Of a stretch of 64,000 nucleotides of DNA, positions 8,425 to 16,590 are shown one piece after another. The notes under the pieces are model-generated. The model ran no database searches. It was not told where the DNA came from and saw only the letters and a program-made list of their open reading frames with translations. The stretch is from Paenarthrobacter aurescens. GTDB lineage: Bacteria > Actinomycetota > Actinomycetes > Actinomycetales > Micrococcaceae. A program made the translations under genes and the position numbers. The DNA lies in the NCBI RefSeq assembly GCF_025421775.1, contig NZ_JAOEFX010000008.1, forward strand, positions 213,699 through 277,698. Direction: 5' to 3'. Every line of letters starts with the position of its first letter. The first letter of the stretch is position 1.

Positions 8425-9019
8425 CGCGGATGATCCGGAAGGACTTGGACGTACTTTCGCGGGAGACCGTGTAGGTTTTGTCCAGCTCATTGGCGAGCCA
8501 CCGCTGCAGGGAGTCCGAGCCAAGGTTCTTTTGGACCACCAGCCAGGCGTTGCCGCCTGGCGCGAGGCGCGGCAGCCACGTCAAAAGCAGCGAGTGAAGT
8601 TCGTCCTTGCCGATCCGGATGGGCGGGTTGGACCAGATCGTGTCGAACTCGACGGCGGGATCCACCTCGTGCGGGAGGCTGGCCGTCACGTTGTCCAAGC
8701 CCAGCGCCACCGCGTTTTCGTTCGTCAGCGTGACGCACCGTTCGTTGACGTCCACCGCATGGACTTGGGCGTTCGGCGCCATCAACCCCAGGGTCAAGGC
8801 AATGGGGCCCCAGCCGCAGCCGATGTCCAGCAGGTTTCCCTTGGGCGACGGTGGCGGAACTTCCGAGAGAAGTATCGCTGTGCCTTTGTCCACACCGTCG
8901 GGGCTGAAGATTCCGGAGGAGGTCTGCAGATGGCGTGTTGCTCCAGCGAGTTCCACCGTCAAGGGCTTTCTGGTGAACGGTCCAGCTGGTTGGGCAGTGA
9001 AATAGTGTGCAGACTCCAT
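8405..9019 (-). CDS. Class I SAM-dependent methyltransferase (RsmC/RlmG-like, MTS domain)
   Basis: The 204-residue protein has SAM motif I as LLDIGCGWGPIALTLG and motif IV as SNPPIRIGKDE. The NPP signature is typical of N-methyltransferases acting on RNA guanine bases or protein amides. It covers the catalytic half only; the degenerate N-terminal half of E. coli RsmC is missing, as in many actinobacterial homologues, so the substrate is uncertain. I set the start at ATG 9019 (MESAHYFTAQP) because homologues begin near HYF. The frame continues to GTG 9085, which is also possible. It is convergent with dapF and divergent from the hflX leader. Confidence 0.82.
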   Translation of the reverse strand: MESAHYFTAQPAGPFTRKPLTVELAGATRHLQTSSGIFSPDGVDKGTAILLSEVPPPSPKGNLLDIGCGWGPIALTLGLMAPNAQVHAVDVNERCVTLTNENAVALGLDNVTASLPHEVDPAVEFDTIWSNPPIRIGKDELHSLLLTWLPRLAPGGNAWLVVQKNLGSDSLQRWLANELDKTYTVSRESTSKSFRIIRVRKASQ

Positions 9020-9092
9020 AATTTGCCAGATTAGTTGGCTATTGACGTCATGGGAAACTGCCCCCGCGAAGGGGCGGTTTGACACCGGATGA

Positions 9093-9098
9093 TAATGT
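9093..9098 (+). promoter_or_regulatory. Probable -10 of the hflX leader transcript
   Basis: TAATGT (9093-9098), within GATAATGT, is followed by seven bases and then the ATG of a six-codon ORF at 9106. This is the same arrangement as the leaderless genes elsewhere in the window. No good -35 lies at normal spacing. The hexamer TTGACA at 9079-9084 is too close to pair with it. Confidence 0.45.
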
Positions 9099-9105
9099 GG
9101 AACGC

Positions 9106-9126
9106 ATGTTCTTGATCTTCGAGTAA
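9106..9126 (+). CDS. Putative regulatory leader peptide MFLIFE upstream of hflX
   Basis: ATG TTC TTG ATC TTC GAG TAA encodes MFLIFE, too short for ordinary gene finding. It lies about 410 bases before hflX at the likely 5' end of its transcript. The peptide closely resembles MYLIFM, the leader peptide of the macrolide-resistance gene msrD, on which erythromycin-bound ribosomes stall. A perfect 7-bp hairpin starts 12 bases after its stop codon. The reading frame and hairpins are seen directly. Translation and a role in antibiotic-responsive attenuation are inference. Confidence 0.5.
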   Translation: MFLIFE

Positions 9127-9535
9127 TCAGCCGAAACCGCCTGAGTCATCAGGCGTTGCACGGCACCGCCCGCGATGCAGGCCCGCCCTTGGCATATCAG
9201 CCAAGCCAGGTCTTTCCGCCAGGCAGGTACCACCGGCACAGTCCGTTGTTTCGCTTTCCGCCACGGACGCTTTGAAGATCACATCACCCAGCAAGAGTCC
9301 TGTAACGCCAGCTACTGTGCGGTTCAGGGCCGGGCTGGCAGTGCACTCTCCAGATGCCCAGGAACCTCCCCGCGGATCCAACCACACCAGATCACAGCAA
9401 CCGCCGCCCATATCAGGGGTGGCCGTTCAGCACAGGAGGCCCCTTTTGGCCCAAGCCCGTCAGCCCAGCGCGAATAGCGCCCCATTGAGCAGCAAACAGC
9501 ACTATTCTGGAATAGCCGAACAGTCTAAGGAGACC
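9127..9535 (+). promoter_or_regulatory. Long structured 5' leader of hflX, possible attenuator
   Basis: No convincing gene lies in these 409 bases. Inverted repeats are: 9138-9144/9149-9155 (CGCCTGA, 4-base loop), 9188-9193/9200-9205 (CTTGGC), 9241-9246/9263-9268 (GTCCGT), and 9502-9507/9510-9515 (CTATTC). None has a classical U-run, although U-poor terminators occur in actinobacteria. AAGGAG just before 9536 is the hflX ribosome-binding site. The length and structure are unusual for this otherwise compact region. Confidence 0.45.
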
Positions 9536-11098
9536 ATGACCACCCAGAAGCACTCCGGATCCGATTCCGACGCCCAGGACATGAGTCCTGAACAAATCCA
9601 GGCCGTCATCGACCGGATTCTTTCCAAGGATGTACCCACGCAGGCATCTGATGACAACGATGCCAACGGTGTGTTCGGCAAGGCGCAGGCGATTTCCACG
9701 CTTGACCAGGAGCACAGCATCTACGACGGCGACCAGGAAGACCTGGCCGAACGTCGTGCCCTTCGCCGTACTGCAGGGCTTTCCACTGAGCTTGAAGATG
9801 TCACTGAGGTCGAATACCGGCAACTGCGCCTTGAGCGTGTTGTCCTGGCGGGGCTGTGGACCGAGGGAACTCTTGCCGATGCGGAGAACTCGCTCCGGGA
9901 GCTCGCAGCACTGGCAGAGACCGCCGGTTCGGAGGTTCTTGACGGCTTGGTCCAGCGGCGCATGAAGCCGGACCCCGGGACATTCCTGGGATCGGGCAAG
10001 GCACAGGAGCTCAAGGAAATCGTTGCTGCCACGGGGGCGGACACCGTAGTGGTGGACACCGAGCTGGCACCTTCCCAGCGTCGTGGCCTTGAAGACATCG
10101 TGAAAGTCAAGGTCGTGGATCGCACCACGTTGATCCTCGATATCTTTGCCCAGCACGCCAAGAGCCGTGAAGGCAAAGCCCAGGTAGAGCTCGCCCAGCT
10201 CGAATACCTGCTCCCGCGCCTCCGTGGTTGGGGTGACTCCATGTCCCGCCAGGCCGGTGGCCAGGTGGGTGGGGCCGGTGCCGGCATGGGCTCGCGTGGT
10301 CCCGGCGAAACCAAGATCGAGCTGGACCGCCGACGCATCCGCACGCGCATGGCAAAGCTCCGGCGTGAAATCGCCGCAATGAAGCCGGCACGCGAAACCA
10401 AGCGCGCCAACCGCCGTCGTAATGCTGTTCCTTCAGTGGCAATCGCCGGCTACACGAACGCCGGCAAGTCGTCGCTGCTGAACCGCCTCACTGACGCCGG
10501 TGTCCTGGTGGAGAACGCACTGTTCGCCACGTTGGATCCCACTGTCCGTAAGGCCCAAACTCCAGATGGCATTGGGTACACACTGGCGGACACGGTTGGA
10601 TTCGTCCGTTCATTGCCAACGCAGCTGATCGAGGCGTTCCGGTCCACGCTGGAGGAAGTTGCCGACGCGGACCTGATCCTCCATGTCGTGGATGCTTCGC
10701 ACCCTGATCCAGAGGGCCAGATCGCCGCTGTCCGGGCTGTCTTTACTGAAGTCGATGCACGCAAGGTTCCCGAGATCATCGTCCTGAACAAGGTCGATGT
10801 GGCGGATCCTTTTGTTGTGGAGCGCCTCAAGCAGAAGGAACCGCGTCATGCGGTTGTTTCCACGCGCACAGGCCAAGGCATCGCGGAGTTGCTGGAGGAC
10901 ATCAGCCAGTCCATTCCCCGGCCGGGTGTGCGCCTTGAGCTGCTCATTCCGTATGACCGCGGTGAAATGATCAGCAAGCTGCACAGCTCCGATTCGGAGA
11001 TCCTCAGCCTTGACCATGAGGAAAACGGGACGCGGGTGGTTGTCATGGTCCGCGAAGGACTGGCGGCCGAACTGGAGTCTTTCGTCAGCAATGGTTGA
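9536..11098 (+). CDS. hflX: GTPase HflX (ribosome-splitting factor)
   Basis: The 520-residue GTPase splits stalled 70S ribosomes after stress and confers macrolide-lincosamide tolerance in several bacteria. The N-terminal HflX domain (about 120-290) includes LAQLEYLLPRLRGWGDSMSR and the glycine-rich GGAGAGMGSRGPGETKIE. The G domain follows, with P-loop GYTNAGKSSLLN near residue 304, DTVGF (G3) and NKVD (G4). ATG 9536 is chosen over the frame opening at 9272 because TAAGGAG precedes it and homology starts there. About 100 acidic residues precede the conserved domain. dinG overlaps its end by eight bases. Confidence 0.95.
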   Translation: MTTQKHSGSDSDAQDMSPEQIQAVIDRILSKDVPTQASDDNDANGVFGKAQAISTLDQEHSIYDGDQEDLAERRALRRTAGLSTELEDVTEVEYRQLRLERVVLAGLWTEGTLADAENSLRELAALAETAGSEVLDGLVQRRMKPDPGTFLGSGKAQELKEIVAATGADTVVVDTELAPSQRRGLEDIVKVKVVDRTTLILDIFAQHAKSREGKAQVELAQLEYLLPRLRGWGDSMSRQAGGQVGGAGAGMGSRGPGETKIELDRRRIRTRMAKLRREIAAMKPARETKRANRRRNAVPSVAIAGYTNAGKSSLLNRLTDAGVLVENALFATLDPTVRKAQTPDGIGYTLADTVGFVRSLPTQLIEAFRSTLEEVADADLILHVVDASHPDPEGQIAAVRAVFTEVDARKVPEIIVLNKVDVADPFVVERLKQKEPRHAVVSTRTGQGIAELLEDISQSIPRPGVRLELLIPYDRGEMISKLHSSDSEILSLDHEENGTRVVVMVREGLAAELESFVSNG

Positions 11099-13151
11099 GA
11101 AAGTGGCGGCGGACGCCGTCGAGTCGGTGGGGGAGAAGGCCACCCTTGAGCTGTTGGACCGGGCTGTTGCCGGCATGGGCGGCCAAAGCCGTGTTGGCCA
11201 GCACGAAATGGCCAAGCATGTCACCCGGGCCATCGAGACCGGGGAACACTTGCTGGTCCAGGCCGGCACGGGAACAGGTAAGTCTTTGGCGTACCTGATT
11301 CCGTTGATCGCACATTCCATGGACAGTGACAAACCGACTCTCGTCTCCACCGCCACTTTGGCACTCCAAACGCAGATTGTTGGCCGGGACCTTCCCCGCC
11401 TGCTGGAAACCATCAACCCTGCCCTTGAACGGCCCGTCAAGGTGGCGCTCGTCAAGGGCCGGGCCAACTACGTCTGCCTGCAGAAACTTGAAGGCGGGTT
11501 CCCCAGCGAAGAGCCCTCTGAAGGACAGCTGTTCTCGCTGGGCGAGGACACCAGCGTGCCACACTTTGCAGCTTCGATGGGCGGACCGCAATCACAGCTC
11601 GGTAAGGAAGTGGTCCGCCTCCGCGAGTGGGCCGAAAAGACGACCACCGGCGACCGTGACGAACTGATGCCCGGTGTCACGGACCGGGCATGGAGGCAGG
11701 TCTCGGTGACATCCATGGAATGCCTCGGCGCCCAGAAGTGCCCCCTCGCCGAGGAGTGCTTCAGCGAGCTTGCCAGGTCCCGCGCGGGCGAGGCCGACGT
11801 CGTGGTCACCAACCATGCCATGCTGGCCGTCAGCGCCTTCGAGGGGTTGGCTGTGCTGCCTGAATATGACGTGGTGGTGGTGGACGAGGCCCACGAGCTG
11901 CAGGACCGTGTGACCGGCGCTGTCTCCGGTCAGCTGTCCGTGGCCATGGTCCATGCCGCTGCGTCGAGCGCACGAAAACATACGGCCATTACGGTGGATG
12001 CTCTCAATGCCGCGGCCGACCGCTTGGACATGGCCATCGCCGGCGTGCCGAACGGGCTATTGCCCAACGGGCTCAACGACGAACAACTCGATTGCCTGGA
12101 CCAGCTGCGGGACGCCACCCGCGCGGCACTGTCCGACTCGAAGACGGACTCTTCGAACGCGGTCGACGGCGGTAGGCAGCTTGCGCGTTCACGCCTCATG
12201 CTCATTCTTGAACTGTGTGAACGGATGCTCGCGGCCAAGGAGAACCGGGAAGTCGTCTGGTTCTCGCGGAACAGCACCTTTGACCCCCAGCAGGGCTACT
12301 CGCCGCCGGACGATACCGCACCCGCGCTCATCAACATCGCCCCGCTGAGCGTCGCGGGACGGCTGCGTGAGGGCTTGTTCGCCGACCACACGGTGGTGCT
12401 CACCTCTGCCACGCTTGCCATCGGCTCAGCCTTCGAACCGGCGGCAGGGGGCCTTGGCCTGATCGGCGACGGAGCGCCCAGCTGGACCGGCATCGACGTC
12501 GGTTCGCCTTTCGATTACCCCAAACAGGGTGTGCTGTACGTAGCGAAGCATCTGCCCAAGCCGGGCCGGGGAACATCACCTGAGGCTCTCGATGAGCTTG
12601 AAGATTTGATCAGGGCATCAGGCGGGGGAGCGCTGTGTCTCTTCTCCTCACGGCGTGCTGCCGAAGAGGCCGCTGACGCCATGAGACTCCGCCTCGACGT
12701 GGACATCCTTTGCCAGGGGGAATCCACCATGGCGGCTTTGGTGAAGCAGTTCTCAGACGAGCCGGACACTTGCCTTTTCGGCACCATGTCCTTGTGGCAG
12801 GGCGTGGACGTACCCGGTGGTTCGTGCCGCCTGGTGGTCATTGACCGCATTCCCTTCCCCCGGCCCGATGATCCCCTGATGACTGCCCGCTCCCGGGCAG
12901 TCGCGCAGTCAGGTGGCAATGGCTTCATGGCAGTCTCGGCAACACACGCAGCCATCCGCTTGGCACAGGGCGCTGGACGACTCATTCGTTCCACCGGCGA
13001 CAAAGGCGTTGTGGCGGTGCTCGACTCCAGGTTGTCGACAGAACGCTACGGCGGTTTCCTGAGGGCTGCCCTGCCGCCGTTCTGGGCCACCACGGACCGT
13101 GCAGTGGTGCGTGGGGTCCTGGAGCGCCTGGGATCTGCCACAGCGCCTTAG
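11091..13151 (+). CDS. DinG-family ATP-dependent DNA helicase
   Basis: The 686-residue protein is an XPD/DinG-like superfamily 2 helicase. Motifs are Walker A QAGTGTGKSLAYL (about residue 57) and a DEAH box in VVVDEAHELQD (about 264). Four probable [4Fe-4S] cysteines (NYVCLQ and CLGAQKCPLAEEC) sit between them. FGTMSLWQGVDVPG and the helicase motif VI region QGAGRLIRSTGD lie near the C-terminus. Such enzymes unwind R-loops and D-loops. ATG 11091 overlaps the hflX stop by eight bases, so the two are co-translated. A terminator follows at 13169. No SOS box is seen directly upstream. Confidence 0.92.
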   Translation: MVEKVAADAVESVGEKATLELLDRAVAGMGGQSRVGQHEMAKHVTRAIETGEHLLVQAGTGTGKSLAYLIPLIAHSMDSDKPTLVSTATLALQTQIVGRDLPRLLETINPALERPVKVALVKGRANYVCLQKLEGGFPSEEPSEGQLFSLGEDTSVPHFAASMGGPQSQLGKEVVRLREWAEKTTTGDRDELMPGVTDRAWRQVSVTSMECLGAQKCPLAEECFSELARSRAGEADVVVTNHAMLAVSAFEGLAVLPEYDVVVVDEAHELQDRVTGAVSGQLSVAMVHAAASSARKHTAITVDALNAAADRLDMAIAGVPNGLLPNGLNDEQLDCLDQLRDATRAALSDSKTDSSNAVDGGRQLARSRLMLILELCERMLAAKENREVVWFSRNSTFDPQQGYSPPDDTAPALINIAPLSVAGRLREGLFADHTVVLTSATLAIGSAFEPAAGGLGLIGDGAPSWTGIDVGSPFDYPKQGVLYVAKHLPKPGRGTSPEALDELEDLIRASGGGALCLFSSRRAAEEAADAMRLRLDVDILCQGESTMAALVKQFSDEPDTCLFGTMSLWQGVDVPGGSCRLVVIDRIPFPRPDDPLMTARSRAVAQSGGNGFMAVSATHAAIRLAQGAGRLIRSTGDKGVVAVLDSRLSTERYGGFLRAALPPFWATTDRAVVRGVLERLGSATAP

Positions 13152-13168
13152 AGGTAAGGCTGACATGG

Positions 13169-13200
13169 GAAAGGCCCCGCTGGGAGCGGGGCCTTTCTTT
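13169..13200 (+). terminator. Rho-independent terminator after the hflX-dinG operon
   Basis: A perfect 12-bp stem (13169-13180 with 13186-13197, arm GAAAGGCCCCGC) with a five-base loop is followed by TTT. Confidence 0.9.
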
Positions 13201-13259
13201 GCGCCTCTTTGCGCCCACAGATCTTGTCGGGTGCAGGAACCTGTTGGGAACGCAGAAGC

Positions 13260-14003
13260 CTAGAGGGAACGCAGAACAGAGACGACCTTGCCCATGATGG
13301 TGGCTTGGTCGCCGAGGATTGGTTCGTACTGGGTGTTCTGCGGAAGCAGCCAGGTATGGCCGTCGCGCTGACGGAAGGTCTTCACCGTAGCTTCGTCGTC
13401 CAGAAGTGCAGCCACGATGTCACCGTTGATGGCATCGTTTTGCCTGCGGACAACAACCCAGTCGCCATCGCAAATGGCTGCATCGATCATGGAATCACCA
13501 GCCACCTTCAGCATGAACAGTTCGCCGTGCCCTACCAGCTGCCGGGGCAGCGGGAGTACGTCCTCCACGGTCTGGTCAGCCAGGATGGGACCACCGGCCG
13601 CGATACGGCCCACCAAGGGGACCATCGCGGTATCGCTGGCGCTGGCAAGTTCTGTCACGGCAAAGCCGCCCGCGCTGCGAAGCGTCGTAGCGGCCTCCAC
13701 GCCAGGGATGGGTCCGCCGTCGAGGGTCAGCGGCATCAGGACTTCCATGGCTCGCGGCCGCTTGGGATCCCGGCGAAGATAGCCGAGCTTCTCGAGTTGG
13801 GAAAGCTGATGGGTGACGCTGGACAAACTGGCGAGCCCCACGGTGTCGCCGATCTCGCGCATGCTGGGCGGGTAGCCGTTGTCATTGACTGAGCGCTGGA
13901 TGGTCTCCAGGATCTTCTTCTGCCGGACGGTCAGGCTCTTGGGACTTTTTTGAGGCTGCTGGCTCCGCAGGGGTGCCCCGCCGCCGGTGGCTTTCGCTGC
14001 CAT
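13260..14003 (-). CDS. lexA: SOS repressor LexA
   Basis: The 247-residue repressor has an N-terminal winged helix (LTVRQKKILETIQ, YPPSMREIGDTVGLAS) and a C-terminal S24 autopeptidase. The cleavage site is Ala-Gly in VGRIAAGGPI. The serine-lysine dyad is in GDSMIDAAI and ATVKTF. I chose ATG 14003 (MAAKATGGGA); a GTG at 14084 would add 27 poorly conserved residues. Two SOS boxes lie upstream, so it should be autoregulated. It diverges from a LysM membrane protein, the same pairing as lexA and Rv2719c in mycobacteria. Confidence 0.95.
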   Translation of the reverse strand: MAAKATGGGAPLRSQQPQKSPKSLTVRQKKILETIQRSVNDNGYPPSMREIGDTVGLASLSSVTHQLSQLEKLGYLRRDPKRPRAMEVLMPLTLDGGPIPGVEAATTLRSAGGFAVTELASASDTAMVPLVGRIAAGGPILADQTVEDVLPLPRQLVGHGELFMLKVAGDSMIDAAICDGDWVVVRRQNDAINGDIVAALLDDEATVKTFRQRDGHTWLLPQNTQYEPILGDQATIMGKVVSVLRSL

Positions 14004-14136
14004 GTTCGCCAATGCCTTTCCATTCCGCCCCGAGGTGTGCCCGGGGATGTCAGGCCTGAAAAATGTCAGACCCTCCTGTTCCACTGAAACAGTGCCGTTT
14101 CTTCACTCAAACGTAGGGCAGGCACAGGCGTTTATC

Positions 14137-14148
14137 AAACATTTGTTC
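14137..14148. promoter_or_regulatory. SOS box 1 in the lexA-LysM intergenic region
   Basis: AAAC-ATTT-GTTC matches the LexA core GAAC-N4-GTTC with one mismatch. It lies 134 bases upstream of the chosen lexA start. Confidence 0.6.
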
Positions 14149-14203
14149 TAGCGAGTCTCGACACCGTTCGTTGATAAGTGCTAAAAATGTCTTAGCAAGG
14201 TTC

Positions 14204-14215
14204 GAATATGTGTTC
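14204..14215. promoter_or_regulatory. SOS box 2 in the lexA-LysM intergenic region
   Basis: GAAT-ATGT-GTTC, inside TTCGAATATGTGTTCTA, has the same GAAT-N4-GTTC form as the recA box. It lies roughly midway between lexA and the LysM gene and could control both. A third imperfect TTCGAA...GTTCGAAC element follows at about 14240-14263. Confidence 0.72.
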
Positions 14216-14351
14216 TAAAAACCTGATGCTGAAGCCGGATGTTCGAAGAAAGTGTTCGAACATACGGATCGGCGGACGGCAACACAAAGAGAATTGGCAG
14301 CCAAGCGCCGGGCACTCCGGCGCAAAGCAATAGCTCAGAAGGGCTCAGCTC

Positions 14352-14711
14352 ATGTCCGCAATCACTACGTTCGCTGATTTCCGCACTACCCAGGCTCCCT
14401 CCCGCCTGCGGCTCACCAGGCGGGGACGGATGGTCTTCTTCGGCATTCCTGCAATGCTGCTGGTGGCCGCGTTGCTGAGCCTTGCCGGTGTCATCACCTC
14501 GCCGGCCAAAGCCTCGGACTCGCAGGCCCAAATGCAGCCGCCGGTAGCGGTAACCGTCACGGTCCAGCCTGGCCAGTCACTGTGGGGTATCGCCGGGGCG
14601 GCCGCTCCCGAGCGGGACCCTCGCGATGTCATCGCGGAGATCATCCAGTTGAACGACCTCCGTGGGGGCCGCATCCAGCCCGGCCAGCAGCTGTTCGTTC
14701 CCGCAAACTGA
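14352..14711 (+). CDS. LysM domain membrane protein, probable SOS cell-division suppressor
   Basis: The 119-residue protein has a basic N-terminus, one transmembrane segment at about residues 28-47 (VFFGIPAMLLVAALLSLAG), and a C-terminal LysM domain at about 69-117 (VQPGQSLWGIAGAAAPE ... GGRIQPGQQLFVP) that should bind peptidoglycan outside the membrane. The architecture and divergence from lexA match the SOS-induced division inhibitors of actinobacteria (Rv2719c/DivS type) and resemble YneA of Bacillus. It probably delays septation during DNA damage. That role is inferred from architecture and context, not from a catalytic motif. Confidence 0.8.
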   Translation: MSAITTFADFRTTQAPSRLRLTRRGRMVFFGIPAMLLVAALLSLAGVITSPAKASDSQAQMQPPVAVTVTVQPGQSLWGIAGAAAPERDPRDVIAEIIQLNDLRGGRIQPGQQLFVPAN

Positions 14712-14720
14712 GGCACGAGG

Positions 14721-14777
14721 CGGCATTCAACTACGGGGAAATGCCGCGGCCCGGCGTCACAGTTAGTGGGCATTCCC
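14721..14777 (+). promoter_or_regulatory. Mutually exclusive hairpins before hisC
   Basis: CGGCATT (14721-14727) pairs with AATGCCG (14740-14746), while the same AATGCC can pair with GGCATT (14769-14774) and a further GGG/CCC. The three segments could form alternative structures. No U-run or histidine-rich leader peptide is evident, so this may only be the end of the LysM transcript. Confidence 0.3.
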
Positions 14778-14787
14778 TACCGCCCCT

Positions 14788-14802
14788 TAAACTGAGGTGG
14801 TG
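14788..14802 (+). promoter_or_regulatory. Probable -10 of leaderless hisC
   Basis: TAAACT (14788-14793) is followed by six bases and GTG 14800. This spacing, shared with other leaderless genes here, is why 14800 rather than the GTG at 14797 was chosen as the hisC start. Confidence 0.5.
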
Positions 14803-15918
14803 AGTGACCAGCTTGAGCGACTTGACCGACTTCCCCTCCGGACCAACCTGCGTGGATTGAGCCCCTACGGCGCACCGCAGCTTGATGTCCCCATTTTGCT
14901 CAACGTCAACGAAAACACCCATGGTGTCCCTGCGGATGTTCAGGCCGCCATCACCGAAGCCGTAGCAGCTGCAGCTACAGGATTGAACCGCTATCCGGAC
15001 CGTGAGTTCACCGAACTTCGCGAGTCGCTGGCCGAGTACCTCGGACACGGACTCACCCCGGACAACATCTGGGCGGCCAACGGATCCAATGAAGTCCTGC
15101 AGCAGATCCTCCAGGCTTTTGGCGGTCCGGGGCGCAAGGCCCTTGGCTTCCCGCCCACGTATTCCATGTACCCGTTGCTTGCGAGCGGGACCGACACCGA
15201 ATATGTCCGTGGAGTGCGGGCGGACGACTACGGGCTGGACGCTGAGTCGGCCGCTGACCAGGTTCGGGAAACCGGAGCCAACATCGTCTTTCTGTGCTCG
15301 CCCAACAACCCAACGGGTACAGGGCTTGGCTTGGATGTCGTCGAAGCCGTGTACGAAGCCGGCGAAGCGAGCCAGGCCATAGTGATCGTGGACGAGGCCT
15401 ACCACGAGTTCGCGCACGACAATACGCCGAGCGCCCTGACTCTGCTGCCCGGCCGGGAGCGGTTGATTGTTTCCCGCACCATGAGCAAAGCCTTCGCCCT
15501 CGCGGGTGCCCGACTCGGTTACATGGCCGCAGCTCCGGAGGTCGCTGACGCCATCAGGTTGGTCCGCCTTCCGTATCACCTGTCCGCCGTCACGCAGGCA
15601 ACCGCTCTCGCAGCGCTCAACCACCGCGAAGCCCTCATGGCCGACGTCGAAGACATCAAGATCCAGCGCGACCGCATTGTGACCGAACTCCTTCGCCTCG
15701 GCCTAAAGCCCGCGGCATCGGATTCCAACTATGTCTTTTTTGGCGGCCTCGAAAACCCGCACGCAATCTGGCAGGGCCTGCTTGATGCCGGTGTGCTGAT
15801 CCGCGACGTCGGCATTCCCGGCCACTTGCGGGTTACCGCTGGAACCGAGCCTGAAACCACGGCCTTCCTGGTGGCTCTTGAAGCGCTGCTGGACGGCCAA
15901 GGCTCGAAGCCCGCCTAA
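14800..15918 (+). CDS. hisC: Histidinol-phosphate aminotransferase
   Basis: The 372-residue class I/II PLP-dependent aminotransferase converts imidazole-acetol phosphate and glutamate to histidinol phosphate. The PLP lysine lies in SRTMSKAFALAGARLGY, near residue 230. Cofactor-contacting motifs NENTHG, CSPNNPTGTG and VDEAYHEF are in order, with the arginine of HLRVTAGTEPE near the end. It begins the his cluster. hisB follows after 45 bases. hisD, usually the first gene, is not in the window. Confidence 0.95.
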   Translation: MSDQLERLDRLPLRTNLRGLSPYGAPQLDVPILLNVNENTHGVPADVQAAITEAVAAAATGLNRYPDREFTELRESLAEYLGHGLTPDNIWAANGSNEVLQQILQAFGGPGRKALGFPPTYSMYPLLASGTDTEYVRGVRADDYGLDAESAADQVRETGANIVFLCSPNNPTGTGLGLDVVEAVYEAGEASQAIVIVDEAYHEFAHDNTPSALTLLPGRERLIVSRTMSKAFALAGARLGYMAAAPEVADAIRLVRLPYHLSAVTQATALAALNHREALMADVEDIKIQRDRIVTELLRLGLKPAASDSNYVFFGGLENPHAIWQGLLDAGVLIRDVGIPGHLRVTAGTEPETTAFLVALEALLDGQGSKPA

Positions 15919-15963
15919 ACTTGTCCATAGACCCAACCCACCTCCGTGTATAAGGACGTCCCA

Positions 15964-16590
15964 ATGAGCGAAACCGGCGCCACGCCGTCCGCTGCCCGCA
16001 CTGCGCGCATGGAGCGCACCACCAGCGAATCCTCCGTCCTGGTGGAGATCAACCTGGACGGCTCCGGTGTCTCGGACATCAGCACCTCAGTTCCGTTCTA
16101 CGACCACATGCTGACCGCCTTGTGCAAGCACTCGCTGATTGACATGACCGTAAAAGCAACTGGCGACACCCACATCGATGCCCACCACACGGTGGAAGAC
16201 GTGGCGATCACTTTCGGCGAAGTCCTGCGCACGGCATTGGGCAACAAGGCCGGTATTCGCCGCTTTGGTGAAGCCACAGTTCCATTGGATGAAGCCTTGG
16301 CCCATGCTGTGGTGGATGTCTCGGGACGCCCGTATCTGGTGCACGGTGGAGAGCCTGCCGGCCAGGAGTACCACCTCATCGGGGGCCACTTCACCGGCTC
16401 GCTGACGCGTCACGTTTTTGAGGCCATCACCTTGCACGCCGGAATCTGCCTGCACATGAACGTGCTTGCGGGCCGGGATCCGCACCACATCGTCGAAGCC
16501 CAGTTCAAGGCCTTTGCCCGGGCGCTTCGTGCCGCCGTGGAATCCGATCCCCGGGTCGAGGGCATTCCCTCCACCAAGGGGGCACTGTGA
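15964..16590 (+). CDS. hisB: Imidazoleglycerol-phosphate dehydratase
   Basis: The 208-residue enzyme is a monofunctional manganese-dependent dehydratase without the histidinol phosphatase domain of E. coli HisB. The two metal-binding histidine motifs are complete: DAHHTVEDVAITFG and DPHHIVEAQFKAFARAL. The start ATG 15964 has AAGGA eight bases upstream; an in-frame ATG at 15946 has none. The stop overlaps hisH by four bases (GTGA). Confidence 0.96.
   Translation: MSETGATPSAARTARMERTTSESSVLVEINLDGSGVSDISTSVPFYDHMLTALCKHSLIDMTVKATGDTHIDAHHTVEDVAITFGEVLRTALGNKAGIRRFGEATVPLDEALAHAVVDVSGRPYLVHGGEPAGQEYHLIGGHFTGSLTRHVFEAITLHAGICLHMNVLAGRDPHHIVEAQFKAFARALRAAVESDPRVEGIPSTKGAL

Noticed and set aside
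9073..9141. GGCGGTTT (9073-9080) complementary to AAACCGCC (9134-9141) as a long-range leader pairing
   Set aside because: The left arm lies upstream of the probable transcription start and would not be in the RNA.
9272..9535. Extended N-terminus of hflX beginning at 9272
   Set aside because: The extra 88 residues show no conservation-like pattern, whereas AAGGAG precedes ATG 9536. The region reads better as a structured leader.
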